64,000 nucleotides of DNA from Polyangium fumosum (GCF_005144585.1 NZ_SSMQ01000036.1:1-64000), one strand, 5' to 3'. Shown: positions 33,622 through 43,215, counted from the stretch's first letter. Notes: generated by a model from the sequence alone, not told the origin. Numbers and translations: made by a program.

Positions 33622-35004
33622 ATGATGTCTCGATTCACGCGGGGCGCCTCGCGCCTCGCAGCCCCCCTTGCGCTCGTGCTCCTGCCCGCTTGCTCGGACG
33701 AGCCCGCGACCACGCCGCCGCCGGCGGAGATCGACATCTTCGACCGGCTGCAGGCCATCCCGGGGATGGTGGTGACGGAGGAGAACTCGGGGGTCGAGGG
33801 ATATCGGTACTTTGTGATGGAGTACGAGCAGCCGGCGGATCACGGCGCCGAGGGCGGGCCGGTCTTCCAGCAGCGCTTGCTCTTGCACCACAGGGACGAG
33901 GCCGCGCCGTTCGTGCTCGGGACGTCGGGGTACAACGTCAATCCCACGCGGCAAAGGCTGCGGGAGCCGGCGAGTTTTCTCCAGGCGAACCAGCTCTTCG
34001 TGGAGCAACGGTTCTTCACGCCCTCGAGGCCGGAGCCGGCCGACTGGTCGCTCTTGACGATCGAGCAGGCCGCGGCGGATCACCATCGCATCGTGGACGT
34101 GCTGAAGCCCATCTACACGGGCAAATGGATCTCGTCCGGCGCGAGCAAAGGCGGGATGACGTCCGTGTACCACCGGCGGTTTTTCCCGGACGACGTCGAC
34201 GGGACGGTCGCGTACGTGGCGCCGCACAGCTTCGGCACGCAGGATGCTCGATACCTCGATTTCGTGGCGTCGCTCGGGAGCTCGACCTGCAAGGACGCGC
34301 TGCGGTATTTCCAGCGCGAGGTGCTCCTGCGGCGCACGGCGATGCTCGAGCGAATCGACGCGCAGGCCACGATGGACGGGCTCACGTACGAGCTGCTCGG
34401 CCGGGAGAAGGCGCTCGAAGTGGCCACGCTTCAGCTCGTCTTCACGTTCTGGCAGTATTACGACGAGAGCATTTGTCCCGACATGACCGTCGCGCCGACG
34501 GACGACGATGTGTGGACGTTCCTCGACGAGATCGTCTCGCCGAGCCTCTTCTCGGACGAGGAGTTCCTCACGTACGAGCCTTATTACTGGCAAGCCGCCA
34601 CGGAGCTCGGGTATCCGGCGGTCGAGGAGTCGCACATCGCGGATCTCTTGCAGTTCCCCGGGATCGACGTGCCGGAGACGTATCTCACGCCGGGCAAGAC
34701 GCCGGTGTTCGATGCGACGGTGATGCAGGATATTTCCACCTGGATCTCGGCGGAGGGAGAGCGGCTTTTGTTCGTGTACGGGGAGACCGATCCATACACG
34801 GCGGCGGCCTTCGAACTCGGCAATGCGAAGGACAGCTACCTGTTCCTCGCGCCGGGGCTGAACCATTCCGCGTCGATCGTTGATTTGAGCGAGCCGGACC
34901 GCACGAAAGCGCTCGATGCGCTGGAGGCGTGGACGGGTGTCACGCCGGTCCTGCCGCCGGAGACGGCGATCCGGGAGCGCAGGACGCGGCGCGATCCCGA
35001 TTGA
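33622..35004 (+). CDS. S37 family (PS-10-like) tripeptidyl aminopeptidase lipoprotein
   Basis: A 460-residue exported protein with lipobox LLPAC. The serine peptidase nucleophile is in GASKGGM (Ser near residue 175), followed by YHRRFFPDDVDGTVAYVAPH, characteristic of family S37. The catalytic Asp is likely in VYGETDPY and the His in APGLNHSA near the C-terminus. The length fits the family. S37 enzymes release tripeptides from protein N-termini and are secreted in actinobacteria; here the protein would sit on the outer membrane and help predation or protein feeding. It follows the Lgt-like gene by eight bases, so it is probably in the same transcript. Confidence 0.88.
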   Translation: MMSRFTRGASRLAAPLALVLLPACSDEPATTPPPAEIDIFDRLQAIPGMVVTEENSGVEGYRYFVMEYEQPADHGAEGGPVFQQRLLLHHRDEAAPFVLGTSGYNVNPTRQRLREPASFLQANQLFVEQRFFTPSRPEPADWSLLTIEQAAADHHRIVDVLKPIYTGKWISSGASKGGMTSVYHRRFFPDDVDGTVAYVAPHSFGTQDARYLDFVASLGSSTCKDALRYFQREVLLRRTAMLERIDAQATMDGLTYELLGREKALEVATLQLVFTFWQYYDESICPDMTVAPTDDDVWTFLDEIVSPSLFSDEEFLTYEPYYWQAATELGYPAVEESHIADLLQFPGIDVPETYLTPGKTPVFDATVMQDISTWISAEGERLLFVYGETDPYTAAAFELGNAKDSYLFLAPGLNHSASIVDLSEPDRTKALDALEAWTGVTPVLPPETAIRERRTRRDPD

Positions 35005-35005
35005 G

Positions 35006-36346
35006 TCACCAGATCTTCGTGGCGTCGGTCATGTTGATGTAGATGACCGGGCCCTCGAACTTCGAAGCGAGGAACTGGTCGGTGTACGTGAAGAGCTCGT
35101 CGAGGCGCTCGAACTCGGCCGGGGAGTAATACTCCGTGGTCGCGGGGTGGAAGCCCGTCGAGACCTGCGTGGGCGCGGAGAGCGCGCCGCCGCTCCAGTT
35201 CGCGTCGAAGATGTTTTTGATCTCCTCGACGGCCCAGTAATCGACCATGCAGCCGTTGTCCGGGACTTCGAGCAGGCCAAGCGCGGGGCCCTTGCCGCCG
35301 GCGACGATGCTGTCCTCCGTGGGACGATAAGGCTGGCTCGTGTCGCCGATCGTCGCCCATTGCGTCTTGTTGAACTCGTAGATGTCGTAGCCGAACCACT
35401 CGTCCATGAGCTTCCAGTTGTTCGCGGAAGAATCGACGAGGAAACCCGTGTCGACGAGGGCCTGCGCGACGTGCGTCTCCAGGGTCCAGGCGCCGGCGCG
35501 GAAGGAGGTGGGGTTGCCGAAGCCGACCTGGTTCCAGATCTCGTTGGCCTTGCCGAACAGGGTCTTCCATTCCTCGCGGCTGTAGGCCCCGAGACGCACG
35601 GTGTAGCCAGTCGGATCCCCGGCCGGATCGGCGACCGAAGGCGAGGTTTTGCAAGCCACCCCCGCGGCCTCGACGAAGTTGCAATACGGGTGGATGTGGA
35701 GGCCGAGCTCGTCGCCGTACGTGTCGCGCATGCCCTGGGCCCAGCTCACGAGAAAGTCGCGGCGTTGCTGGGAGACGGCCGGATCGGTGAACGTGTACGG
35801 GCCAAGGAGGTGCGTGATCTTGAGCTCGGGGTGCGCCGTGTGGAGCTCGGTGTGGTGGTCGAGGACGCGGTCGTCGACGTCGGAGAAATCCCAGTCCGTC
35901 GAGATGACCATGTAAAGCGCGTGCCCCTTGACGAATTCGGCGCGAAAAAAGGCCTCCTTCGAGCCGCGCACGGAGAGCATGAGGCCGTGGGTCCCAACCG
36001 GGAGCTCGAGCGTCGGGATCTCGCCCTGCGACGCGTTGTCGTCCGCGTTGAAGACGAGCGGGACCGGCTCGGCGGCGCCGTCGATCCAGGCGTCAATGAA
36101 GACGACGTCCTTGGGGGCCGCGACCTGGATGGCGAACGCCTTCGTGGGATTCGTGAGGCCGTCGCCGGCGAGGACGTAACGCGGGATGCCGGTCACGGTG
36201 AACGCAGGGTCGTTTCCCGCCGGCGGGTTGGGCCGGACGGGGTCGATGACGAGGGGTGGTTCGCCCCCTTCATCCGGGCCGCAGGCCGGCGCCACGAGGA
36301 GAGAGAGGGCCGTGAGGAGAAGGTAGGAGGAAGATCGAAAGCGCAT
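35006..36346 (-). CDS. Polysaccharide deacetylase-like lipoprotein
   Basis: A 446-residue protein from ATG 36346 (MRFRSSSYLLL), giving a signal peptide with lipobox LVAPAC; ATG 36361 would add five residues. A beta-sandwich of about 90 residues precedes a NodB-like barrel: MVISTDWDFSDVDD holds the Asp-Asp-type metal start, ELGLHIHPYCNF supplies the HxHP histidines, and PTSFRAGAW matches the RxG motif of the fold. This suggests a metal-dependent hydrolase acting on cell-wall or extracellular polysaccharide. The substrate is unknown. Its stop lies one base from that of the convergent peptidase. Confidence 0.78.
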   Translation of the reverse strand: MRFRSSSYLLLTALSLLVAPACGPDEGGEPPLVIDPVRPNPPAGNDPAFTVTGIPRYVLAGDGLTNPTKAFAIQVAAPKDVVFIDAWIDGAAEPVPLVFNADDNASQGEIPTLELPVGTHGLMLSVRGSKEAFFRAEFVKGHALYMVISTDWDFSDVDDRVLDHHTELHTAHPELKITHLLGPYTFTDPAVSQQRRDFLVSWAQGMRDTYGDELGLHIHPYCNFVEAAGVACKTSPSVADPAGDPTGYTVRLGAYSREEWKTLFGKANEIWNQVGFGNPTSFRAGAWTLETHVAQALVDTGFLVDSSANNWKLMDEWFGYDIYEFNKTQWATIGDTSQPYRPTEDSIVAGGKGPALGLLEVPDNGCMVDYWAVEEIKNIFDANWSGGALSAPTQVSTGFHPATTEYYSPAEFERLDELFTYTDQFLASKFEGPVIYINMTDATKIW

Positions 36347-36399
36347 GATCCCTTGTATCATGCGCCCGTCGCGCCCCGAAGGGCGTCATGGAGGTGCGC

Positions 36400-38019
36400 T
36401 CAGTCCGCTGTGGGCAATTTGAGCGCGCCCGCGCCGAGCTCGACGAAGCGGGTCTTCGGAAAGGCCTTCGCGCAGGTCTCGAGCTGCCAGTCGCCCTTGA
36501 AAAGGACGACGGGCTGGCCATGCACGTCGAGCGCGCCATAGCCGTAGAGCTGCGATTCGAGCTCCGCGAGCGGCACGGGCTCGCCCTCGACCCAGCGGGC
36601 GATGTTCCACGAGAGGCGCTCGATACGCACGTCCGCGCCATATTCGTTGAGGAGGCGGTGCTTGACGACGTCGAACTGGAGCTCGCCGACGGCGCCGAGG
36701 ATGGCCTCGCCCTCGCGGCCCTCCGGCGGCCGGAAGAGCTGCACGCTGCCCTCCTGCGCGAGCTGCTCGAGGCCCTTCTTGAGCTGCTTGCGTTTCATCG
36801 GGTCGACCATCACCACGCGGCCGAAATGCTCGGGCGGGAACTGCGGGAGCGGCGCGTACTTGACGTTCGTGCCGTCCGTGAGGGTATCGCCGATGAGGAA
36901 GATGCCCGGATCAAAGACGCCGATGATGTCGCCCGCGAACCCGTCGTCGACGACCGTGCGCTCCTGCGCGAGGAATTGCACGGGGTTCGTGAGGCGAATG
37001 TCGCGATCGAGCCGCACGTGGCGGACCTTCATGCCGCGCTCGTACCGGCCGGAGCAGACGCGGACGAACGCAATACGGTCACGGTGCGCGCGATCCATGT
37101 TCGCCTGGATCTTGAAGACGAACGCGGTGAATCGCTCGTCGTCCGGGGTGATCGCGCCCTTGTCGCTCGGGCGCGCGGCGGGCGCGGGCATCATCTCCAC
37201 GAAGGAGTCGAGGAGCTGCGGGAGGCCGAAATTCGTCAATGCGCTGCCGAAGAACATGGGCGTGACCTCGCCGCGCGCGAGCTTGCCCGTGTCGAGGGCA
37301 TCCCCCGCCGCGTCGAGGAGCTCGACGTCCTCGCGGAGCTGCTTGACCCCTTCCTCTTCCACCGCCTGTTCGAGCTCGGGTGCGTAGAGGTCGTGCGCCT
37401 GCATGGGCGCCATCTCGGCGCCGTGGGCGACCTGCTGAAAGAGAAACACCTGCCGCAGGAGGCGGTGATACACGCCCTTGAATTGGCCGCGGACGGAGAT
37501 CGGCCAGGTGATCGGGTAGACGCCGATGCCGAGGACCTCCTCGACTTCGCCGATGAGCTCGAACGGATCACGGCCGGGCCGGTCCATCTTGTTGACGAAG
37601 CTGAAGATGGGCATCGAGCGCAACTTGCAGACGCGGAAGAGCTTCTTCGTCTGCGCCTCGACGCCCTTGGCCGAGTCGAGGAGCATGATGGCCGCGTCGG
37701 TGGCCATGAGCGCGCGGTAGGTGTCCTCGCTGAAGTCGGCGTGGCCGGGGGTGTCGACGAGCGAGAGCAAGCGGCCCTTGTAAGGGAACTGCAGGACGCT
37801 CGACTGGATGGAGATGCCGCGCTCGCGCTCCATCTCCAGGTAGTCGCTGACGGCGTGCGCGCGCGCGCGCTTGGCCTTGACCGCGCCCGCGAGCTGGATG
37901 GCCCCGCCGTAGAGCAGGAGCTTCTCGGTGAGCGTGGTCTTGCCCGCGTCGGGGTGGGAGATGATGGCGAAGGTCTTGCGGCGAGCGATCTCGCGCTGGA
38001 GGAGTTGAGGGTCGGACAC
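36400..38019 (-). CDS. prfC: Peptide chain release factor 3
   Basis: A 539-residue translational GTPase. The G motifs are ISHPDAGKTTLTEK (G1), RGISIQSS (G2), VDTPGHADF (G3) and VNKMDRPG (G4), all in the N-terminal third and with the RF3 spacing; EF-G and LepA differ here. Domains II and III follow, including YERGMKVRHVRLDRDI and GELQFDVVKHRLLNEYG. The length agrees with other RF3 proteins (about 530). It recycles RF1 and RF2 from the ribosome after peptide release. It is a single-copy housekeeping gene, divergent from the Rpn-like gene. Confidence 0.96.
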   Translation of the reverse strand: MSDPQLLQREIARRKTFAIISHPDAGKTTLTEKLLLYGGAIQLAGAVKAKRARAHAVSDYLEMERERGISIQSSVLQFPYKGRLLSLVDTPGHADFSEDTYRALMATDAAIMLLDSAKGVEAQTKKLFRVCKLRSMPIFSFVNKMDRPGRDPFELIGEVEEVLGIGVYPITWPISVRGQFKGVYHRLLRQVFLFQQVAHGAEMAPMQAHDLYAPELEQAVEEEGVKQLREDVELLDAAGDALDTGKLARGEVTPMFFGSALTNFGLPQLLDSFVEMMPAPAARPSDKGAITPDDERFTAFVFKIQANMDRAHRDRIAFVRVCSGRYERGMKVRHVRLDRDIRLTNPVQFLAQERTVVDDGFAGDIIGVFDPGIFLIGDTLTDGTNVKYAPLPQFPPEHFGRVVMVDPMKRKQLKKGLEQLAQEGSVQLFRPPEGREGEAILGAVGELQFDVVKHRLLNEYGADVRIERLSWNIARWVEGEPVPLAELESQLYGYGALDVHGQPVVLFKGDWQLETCAKAFPKTRFVELGAGALKLPTAD

Positions 38020-38107
38020 GGCGGCGCGCGCACCTTAGCACCGGTTCCGCCCCGGGCTACGCTCGCGAGGGCCCGCGGCCGCGGCCGAAGGGCCGCCTCG
38101 GCGCGCC

Positions 38108-38123
38108 CCTGGCGGCCGCCAGG
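38108..38123. promoter_or_regulatory. 16-base perfect palindrome in a divergent promoter region
   Basis: CCTGGCGGCCGCCAGG lies between prfC (minus) and the Rpn-like gene (plus). It could be an operator for either gene. In DNA of this GC content a purely G/C-rich palindrome is weak evidence. Confidence 0.25.
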
Positions 38124-38213
38124 CGGAAACACGGGGCGCCACCCCCGAAGGCCAAGAACTGCGGCCATCGAAGGGGGTTTTGTCCTGGCACGCGGCTCGC
38201 TCGGGTCCGCCGC

Positions 38214-39200
38214 GTGGAAGCGGCCGAGCGAAGAGCGGGACGAGCCCCGGCGGGGGACGACATCGATCTGATCCTGCGCCACGTCTCGCGGAAGCTGCCC
38301 CACGCGGTCGCGCGGGCGCTGGTCGATTGCGAGGGTCCCGTCGAGCCTCTGGAATGGGTCGATACGCAGGTGACGTCCCGCCAGCGGCGGCTCGATCGAG
38401 CGCTGCTCGTGAAGGCTGCCGAGGGAAAACGCCTGCTGCACGTGGAATGGGCGAGAGCCATGACGCGGGACGTGTCGTGGCGCATGTTCGAATACAACAC
38501 GCTGACGGCGCTGGCGCTGGGGAGCGAGACGCGCGCGCGGCGCGGGACGAAACCGGAGGAGGGGCCGCCGCGCATCGAGAGCGTGCTCGTGCTCCTTTCA
38601 GGCCGCGACGAACCCTGGCCCGAGGAGGGCGTGTACCGGACTTCGCCGGAGGATCGGCCGTTCTCCGGCGTCTCGTTCCGCGTGGAGCCCGTGTACCAGC
38701 GGACCGTGGCCGAGCTCGTGCGACGCGCCACCGAACAGGGGAGTCCGTTCTGGTTGATCTTTGCGCCCCTCACGAAAGATGTGGACGCGGACAAACTTGC
38801 GCACGTCATGGAGAATTTGCGCGCGCAGAGCTCCCCGGAAGAGTTCGAGGAGCTCTGCGCCGCCATGGCCGTCCTCGCGGAGACAAACCGGCGTGTGAAA
38901 GGGCTGAAGGATGTGGTAGTCTCTGCGGGGTCCGGGAGGTTGGTCGTGCAAAACTGGATCTTCAGAGAAGGACGTAAGGAAGGGCGCAAGGAGGGACGCA
39001 AGCAGGGACGCCTGGAAGGGCGCCTCGAAACCCTCGCCCATCAGTTCGAACGGCGCCTCGGGCGCCCGCTGACCATGTCCGAGCGACAAACCTTGGAGAC
39101 CCGGCTCGCGAAGCTCGGCGCAGGGCGGGTCGGGGACGTGGTGCTTGATCGGTCGCCGGAGGAACTCGTGCGCTGGCTCGCGCCGCGCGCCGAGGGGTAA
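38214..39200 (+). CDS. Rpn/PDDEXK-type putative nuclease with DUF4351-like tail
   Basis: A 328-residue protein from GTG 38214. The N-terminal domain resembles the Rpn recombination-promoting nuclease / PDDEXK family: VTSRQRRLDRALLVKA with the metal-binding Asp, then RLLHVEWARAMTRD where the family has HxEFQ, and YNTLTALAL. The usual Gln is Ala here, so activity may be altered. A basic repeat GRKEGRKEGRKQGRLEGRLE (about 250-270) and a DUF4351-like end (LGRPLTMSERQTLETRL, SPEELVRWL) complete the familiar layout. Such genes multiply in myxobacteria and cyanobacteria; roles in recombination or defence are debated. Confidence 0.78.
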   Translation: MEAAERRAGRAPAGDDIDLILRHVSRKLPHAVARALVDCEGPVEPLEWVDTQVTSRQRRLDRALLVKAAEGKRLLHVEWARAMTRDVSWRMFEYNTLTALALGSETRARRGTKPEEGPPRIESVLVLLSGRDEPWPEEGVYRTSPEDRPFSGVSFRVEPVYQRTVAELVRRATEQGSPFWLIFAPLTKDVDADKLAHVMENLRAQSSPEEFEELCAAMAVLAETNRRVKGLKDVVVSAGSGRLVVQNWIFREGRKEGRKEGRKQGRLEGRLETLAHQFERRLGRPLTMSERQTLETRLAKLGAGRVGDVVLDRSPEELVRWLAPRAEG

Positions 39201-39211
39201 CCGCCGAGGAA

Positions 39212-39652
39212 TTACGCCTTCGCCACGGCCGCGAGCTTCGGGCGCATGCCCTCGAGCCACGCCCGCGCCGCGGCCTCGTCGTCGCCGTGGAAGACGTGGC
39301 GATCCCGGACCCCGAGCGCGGCCGTCGCGCGCATGAGCATTTCGACGGACATGCGTAGCGCGAAGCCTCCCCCATACAGGGCAAGGGCGCGCGGCGGGAG
39401 GCGAATGCGGTGCGACGACAACGCGACCTTCCGCGCCCCCCCGGTCCAGGTGGTCACGCGAGAGATAGAGGCGAGCGTGAGCATGTAGGGACGGCCTTCG
39501 CCCCAGACCTCGAGCGCCTCGGCGAGGGACTGGAGCTCCTCGCCGAGCTCGCCACAAAGCTCGATACGGACCGTGTCGGGCGCCTCGAACGCGAGCGTGT
39601 GCGAGCCGATCCGTAGCTCCGTGCCCACCGATGGATCCCCCGCCGTCGTCAC
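39212..39652 (-). CDS. STAS/SpoIIAA-like protein
   Basis: A 146-residue soluble protein from GTG 39652, overlapping the stop of the MYXO-CTERM gene by four bases (GTGA). It alternates strands and helices in the order of STAS-like domains: TVRIELCGELGEELQSLAEA, YMLTLASISRVTTWTGGARK, then a helix and HVFHGDDEAAARAWLEGMRP. Myxobacterial paralogues of this type occur in large numbers. A phosphorylatable serine cannot be assigned. The translational coupling to a surface protein is unexpected for a cytoplasmic partner. Confidence 0.65.
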   Translation of the reverse strand: MTTAGDPSVGTELRIGSHTLAFEAPDTVRIELCGELGEELQSLAEALEVWGEGRPYMLTLASISRVTTWTGGARKVALSSHRIRLPPRALALYGGGFALRMSVEMLMRATAALGVRDRHVFHGDDEAAARAWLEGMRPKLAAVAKA

Positions 39653-42489
39653 GCGGACCGGAGCTTACGCTCCATCCGGCGTCTCCGCAGGAGAAAAAGC
39701 GCGGCGAGCGAGAGGAGGGCCGGCGAGGTCCCCGACACGTCTCCCGTTACCCGGCACCCACAACCGTCGTCGAGGACGAGCGGTCCCGTGGGCCGATCCC
39801 CGCCGCCCGACGAAGCGCCGCCCCCCATTCCACCAAGCCCGCCACCGCCGCCCGCGCCGGCCTCGCCGCCCGCACCGCCATTTCCAGCGGCACCGCCCGC
39901 ACCGCCGATTCCGCCGCTTCCGCCTGCACCGCCGCTCCCACCCGCACCGCCGCTTCCGCCGCCGCTCCCGCTTCCGCCGCCGCTCCCGCCTCCGCCGCCG
40001 CTCCCGCCTCCGCCGCCGCTTCCGCCTCCGCTCCCGCCTCCGCCTCCGCTCCCGCCTCCGCCGCCGCTTCCGCCTCCGCTCCCGCCTCCGCCGCCGCTTC
40101 CGCCTCCGCCGCCGCTCCCGCCGGCCCCGCCGCTTCCGTCGTCGGACACGATCCTCGCCCGGACGCGAATTCGCGCTGTCACGTCGTCAAACGCCCCGTA
40201 CGCGACGAGAACGTTCCCGGGCAGCCCCGCGCAAGCAATCGACGGGGTCTCGTCCTCCGGCTGCGCGCTGATCACGAAAGGCATTGCATCCACGGGCGTT
40301 CCGTCGGCGTGCAGCCGGAGCCCCGCGATGTCGTTTGCGCCCTCCGAGACGATCGAATACGTGACGACGTGGCCCGCGCCGTCGAAGGCCACGGAAGGCG
40401 CGCGCTCGGCGCTCGGGGTCGCCGCGAGCACGAGGCTGTTCGGATCGAGCACGACCCCCGCCGCCGTCACGCGCGCGGCGTGAATGTCGGGGGCCGTGGG
40501 CGCTCGCTCGTCCGACCACACGACGAGGAAGTCGCTCCCGTCGAAGCCCACCGAAGGGCTCGTCTGCGCGTTTGGCGCGACCGACACGGGGATACCCGCG
40601 GCGTCGAGGACCGTGCCGTTCGGATCGATCCGGAAAGCATAGATGTCGCCCTTCGTGTCGGTGCGCTGATCGGAGGCCACGGCGAGGAACAACGCGCCAT
40701 TCGAAGCCAGGCCCGAGAGGAACTGGGAGCCCGGCGCGGTCGTGATCGGAAAGCCCTGGGGATCTTGCACCGCGCCGAAAGGCGAGACACGCGCGCCGTA
40801 GATGTCCCACGCCGTGGCGCCATGGCGATCGTCGAGCCAGGCGACGAGCCAGGCATTGCCCGTGGACGCGACGGAGGGCGACTCCTGGGACGAGGTGCCC
40901 GTGGCGACGGGGAACCCGCCCGGATCGAGGACGACGCCGGCAGGATTGACGCGCGCCGCGTACACGTCGGTCTGGTTTTGCGTCGTGCGCCGGTCGGTCC
41001 AGACGACGAGATGGTTTTTCCCGTCGAACGAGACGCGCGGGTTCGCGACGGGGCCCTGGCCCGTCGCGACGAGGATCGCCGAGGCGTCGAGGACCTGCCC
41101 CGCAGGGCTCACGCGGACGCCGGCCACGACGCTGCCTTTGTTGCGCGTGTCCGCCCAGACGACGAACCAATTCGTCCCGTCGAACGCGGCGTCGCCAATG
41201 CGCTCCTCGTTCGGCGCCGTGGAGAGGAGCTTCGCCGGCGTGTCCACGGCCGTGCCGCCCTGGGGGATACGCGCGCCGAAAATGTCGCGGTTGTCCGCGT
41301 CGGCATCCCACGCGGCGAGGGTATGTGTCGCGCCGGGCGCGAGCGCGACGGAGACGTCGTCCGCGCCGCCCTTGACCACGATGAACCCGGCCGGATCGAG
41401 GACCGTGCCCTGCGAATCGATGCGGGTGCCATAAAGATCGTACACGCCGCCGCCATTGCGCAGGTCTTCCCAGGCGGCGACGTAGTTCACGCCGTCCCAG
41501 GCGACCGACGGGTAGCGCTGCGCGCCCGAGGCCGCCGAGACGAGCAGGCCCGCGGCGTCGAGGACCGCGCCGTTCGGATCGACGCGCGCCCCATAGATGT
41601 CGTACGAGCTGCCGCTGCGGTAATCACGCCAGACGAGGAGCGCGTTCGTGCCATTGCTCGCGACCGCCGGGTACATCTGGCTGCCCGAGGCCGCAGAGAC
41701 GACAATGCCCGAAGGGTCGAGGACGACGCCCGCCGGCGTCACGCGCGCGGCATACACGTCCTGGTTCGTGCCGCTGCGATAGTCCTGCCAGGCGACGACG
41801 AAGCTCGTGCCGTCCCACGCGACCGAGGGGCGGCTTTGCTCGTTCGTGGCGGCGCCGATGGGGAGGCCGAGCGGGTCGAGCAGGACGCCGTTCGAGAGGA
41901 GGCGCGCGCCGTAGACGTCGTTCGAGGTGCCATTGCGGAGATCCTCCCAGACGATGAGGACGCGGCTGCTGCTGTCCGCGGCCATGGCCGGGGCGCGTTG
42001 CGCATTCGTGGCGCCGCCGAGGACGAACGAGGCGCCGAGCGGCGCGCCCGTGGGCCCGAAGCGCCGCGCGCGAATGTCCCAGCTCGTATCGTCGCCTGGG
42101 ACACCACTCTCCCACGCGACGACCCAGCCTGCGCCATCCCACGCGGCGGCGGGCGCGAGGTTGGACCCGACGGACGGCTCGATCTCGAAGCCCTGCGGAT
42201 CGAGCGGCGCGCCGGAGGGGCCCACGAGGACGCCGCGCAAGCCCGAGGAAAAACCGTCCGCCGCGTACGCTTCCCACACGACGAGCCAGTTCGTTCCGTC
42301 GTAGGCGACGGCCGGGGTCGTCTGTTTTCCCTGGGAAGGACCATAGGCCGGCGCGTCGAGCGGGATGCCGGGCGTGACGATACGGGCCGCGCTCGGGCCG
42401 ACGTCGGGGAGGCGGGCGCCCGCGCCGAACAAGGCGAGGAGGAGGGCGCCGAGGCCACAAGACAAGGGGAGGAAGCGCGGACGGGCCAT
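39649..42489 (-). CDS. Surface repeat protein with MYXO-CTERM sorting tail
   Basis: A 946-residue exported protein. After the signal peptide come about 14 repeats of roughly 50 residues, each of the form PSVAWDGT-x-(F/Y)VVAWxDxR followed by A(A/R)V-x2-GVVLDP, which suggests a beta-propeller or solenoid. Next is a Gly/Ser tract of about 100 residues (GGGSG units). The end is a MYXO-CTERM signal: GCGCRVTG, a hydrophobic helix (PALLSLAALFLL) and RRRR. The MYXO-CTERM cysteine is processed by a dedicated protease and leads to cell-surface display in Myxococcus. It lies 18 bases after the AgmX-like gene and is coupled to the STAS-like gene. Confidence 0.88.
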   Translation of the reverse strand: MARPRFLPLSCGLGALLLALFGAGARLPDVGPSAARIVTPGIPLDAPAYGPSQGKQTTPAVAYDGTNWLVVWEAYAADGFSSGLRGVLVGPSGAPLDPQGFEIEPSVGSNLAPAAAWDGAGWVVAWESGVPGDDTSWDIRARRFGPTGAPLGASFVLGGATNAQRAPAMAADSSSRVLIVWEDLRNGTSNDVYGARLLSNGVLLDPLGLPIGAATNEQSRPSVAWDGTSFVVAWQDYRSGTNQDVYAARVTPAGVVLDPSGIVVSAASGSQMYPAVASNGTNALLVWRDYRSGSSYDIYGARVDPNGAVLDAAGLLVSAASGAQRYPSVAWDGVNYVAAWEDLRNGGGVYDLYGTRIDSQGTVLDPAGFIVVKGGADDVSVALAPGATHTLAAWDADADNRDIFGARIPQGGTAVDTPAKLLSTAPNEERIGDAAFDGTNWFVVWADTRNKGSVVAGVRVSPAGQVLDASAILVATGQGPVANPRVSFDGKNHLVVWTDRRTTQNQTDVYAARVNPAGVVLDPGGFPVATGTSSQESPSVASTGNAWLVAWLDDRHGATAWDIYGARVSPFGAVQDPQGFPITTAPGSQFLSGLASNGALFLAVASDQRTDTKGDIYAFRIDPNGTVLDAAGIPVSVAPNAQTSPSVGFDGSDFLVVWSDERAPTAPDIHAARVTAAGVVLDPNSLVLAATPSAERAPSVAFDGAGHVVTYSIVSEGANDIAGLRLHADGTPVDAMPFVISAQPEDETPSIACAGLPGNVLVAYGAFDDVTARIRVRARIVSDDGSGGAGGSGGGGGSGGGGGSGGGSGGGGGSGGGGGSGGGSGGGGGSGGGGGSGGGSGSGGGSGGAGGSGGAGGSGGIGGAGGAAGNGGAGGEAGAGGGGGLGGMGGGASSGGGDRPTGPLVLDDGCGCRVTGDVSGTSPALLSLAALFLLRRRRMERKLRSA

Positions 42490-42507
42490 GCGGCCAGGAT
42501 ACGATCG

Positions 42508-43215
42508 TCAGCGAGGTCGTTCGAGCGAGAAGGTGACGGTGACGCCGACGGGATCGGCAGTCGGGGCGCCGACGGCCTTGTTCTTGAGGAGCAGGCGGAT
42601 GCAGGACGCGGCCTCGTCGGTCACGCCCTTCTTGCTCTCGATCTCGACGCCCTCGGCGCGGCCGCGCACACGGACGAGGAAGGTCACCTTGAGCGAGCCC
42701 TTCGCCGCTTCGAGGCCGCCATTGTCGGCGATGCACTTGGCAATGCCTTCGAGATTCGAAGTGATGAACTTCTCGGCGCGCGGGACCTCGCCACCCTCGA
42801 ATTTCGGCGTGGTGATCGTGACGAGGGGCGGCGGGCCGGGCTTCGGTTTTTCCGGCGGAGGCGGCGGCGGCGGCGGCGGCGGCGGCGGGGCCGTTTCGGG
42901 CGGCGGGGCCGCGTCCGTGCCGCCGTCCGGGGAGGGCGGCTCGGGTTGCGGGGGCGGCGGGAGCCAGCCGGCGTCACGCTCGTCGGGGCGCAGGCAACGG
43001 ACGAATCCGCGGTGCGGATCTTCGAGGGCGCCGTGGGGGCATTTCGACGGATCGTCCTCCGTCTTGCGGCCGAGCGCGTCCGCCTCCGTGTCCCTGGAGG
43101 CGTGGCTCCGTCCCACCGGCTCGGCCTCCGGCATGGCCGCGCCACAAGCGCCCGCCGAGGCGAGGCCGAGGAGGGCCGCGGTGGCCGCGCGGAACCAGTT
43201 CGAGTGCGGGCTCAT
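42508..43215 (-). CDS. AgmX-like lipoprotein with poly-proline linker
   Basis: A 235-residue protein. The N-terminal signal ends SAGAC, a lipobox. A charged segment contains two cysteines, then a Pro-rich stretch with 12 consecutive prolines, and a C-terminal domain of about 95 residues: FITSNLEGIAKCIADNGG, GSLKVTFLVRVRGRAEGVEI and CIRLLLKNKAV. The latter is the AgmX/TonB-C-like domain found in myxobacterial motility and envelope proteins, where a conserved Cys pair forms a disulfide. It likely interacts with envelope partners across the periplasm. First gene of a three-gene transcript with the MYXO-CTERM protein and the STAS-like protein. Confidence 0.75.
   Translation of the reverse strand: MSPHSNWFRAATAALLGLASAGACGAAMPEAEPVGRSHASRDTEADALGRKTEDDPSKCPHGALEDPHRGFVRCLRPDERDAGWLPPPPQPEPPSPDGGTDAAPPPETAPPPPPPPPPPPPEKPKPGPPPLVTITTPKFEGGEVPRAEKFITSNLEGIAKCIADNGGLEAAKGSLKVTFLVRVRGRAEGVEIESKKGVTDEAASCIRLLLKNKAVGAPTADPVGVTVTFSLERPR

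Noticed and set aside
38108-38123. A strong operator between prfC and the Rpn-like gene
   Set aside because: A G/C-only palindrome is likely by chance at this base composition; listed only as a low-confidence site.
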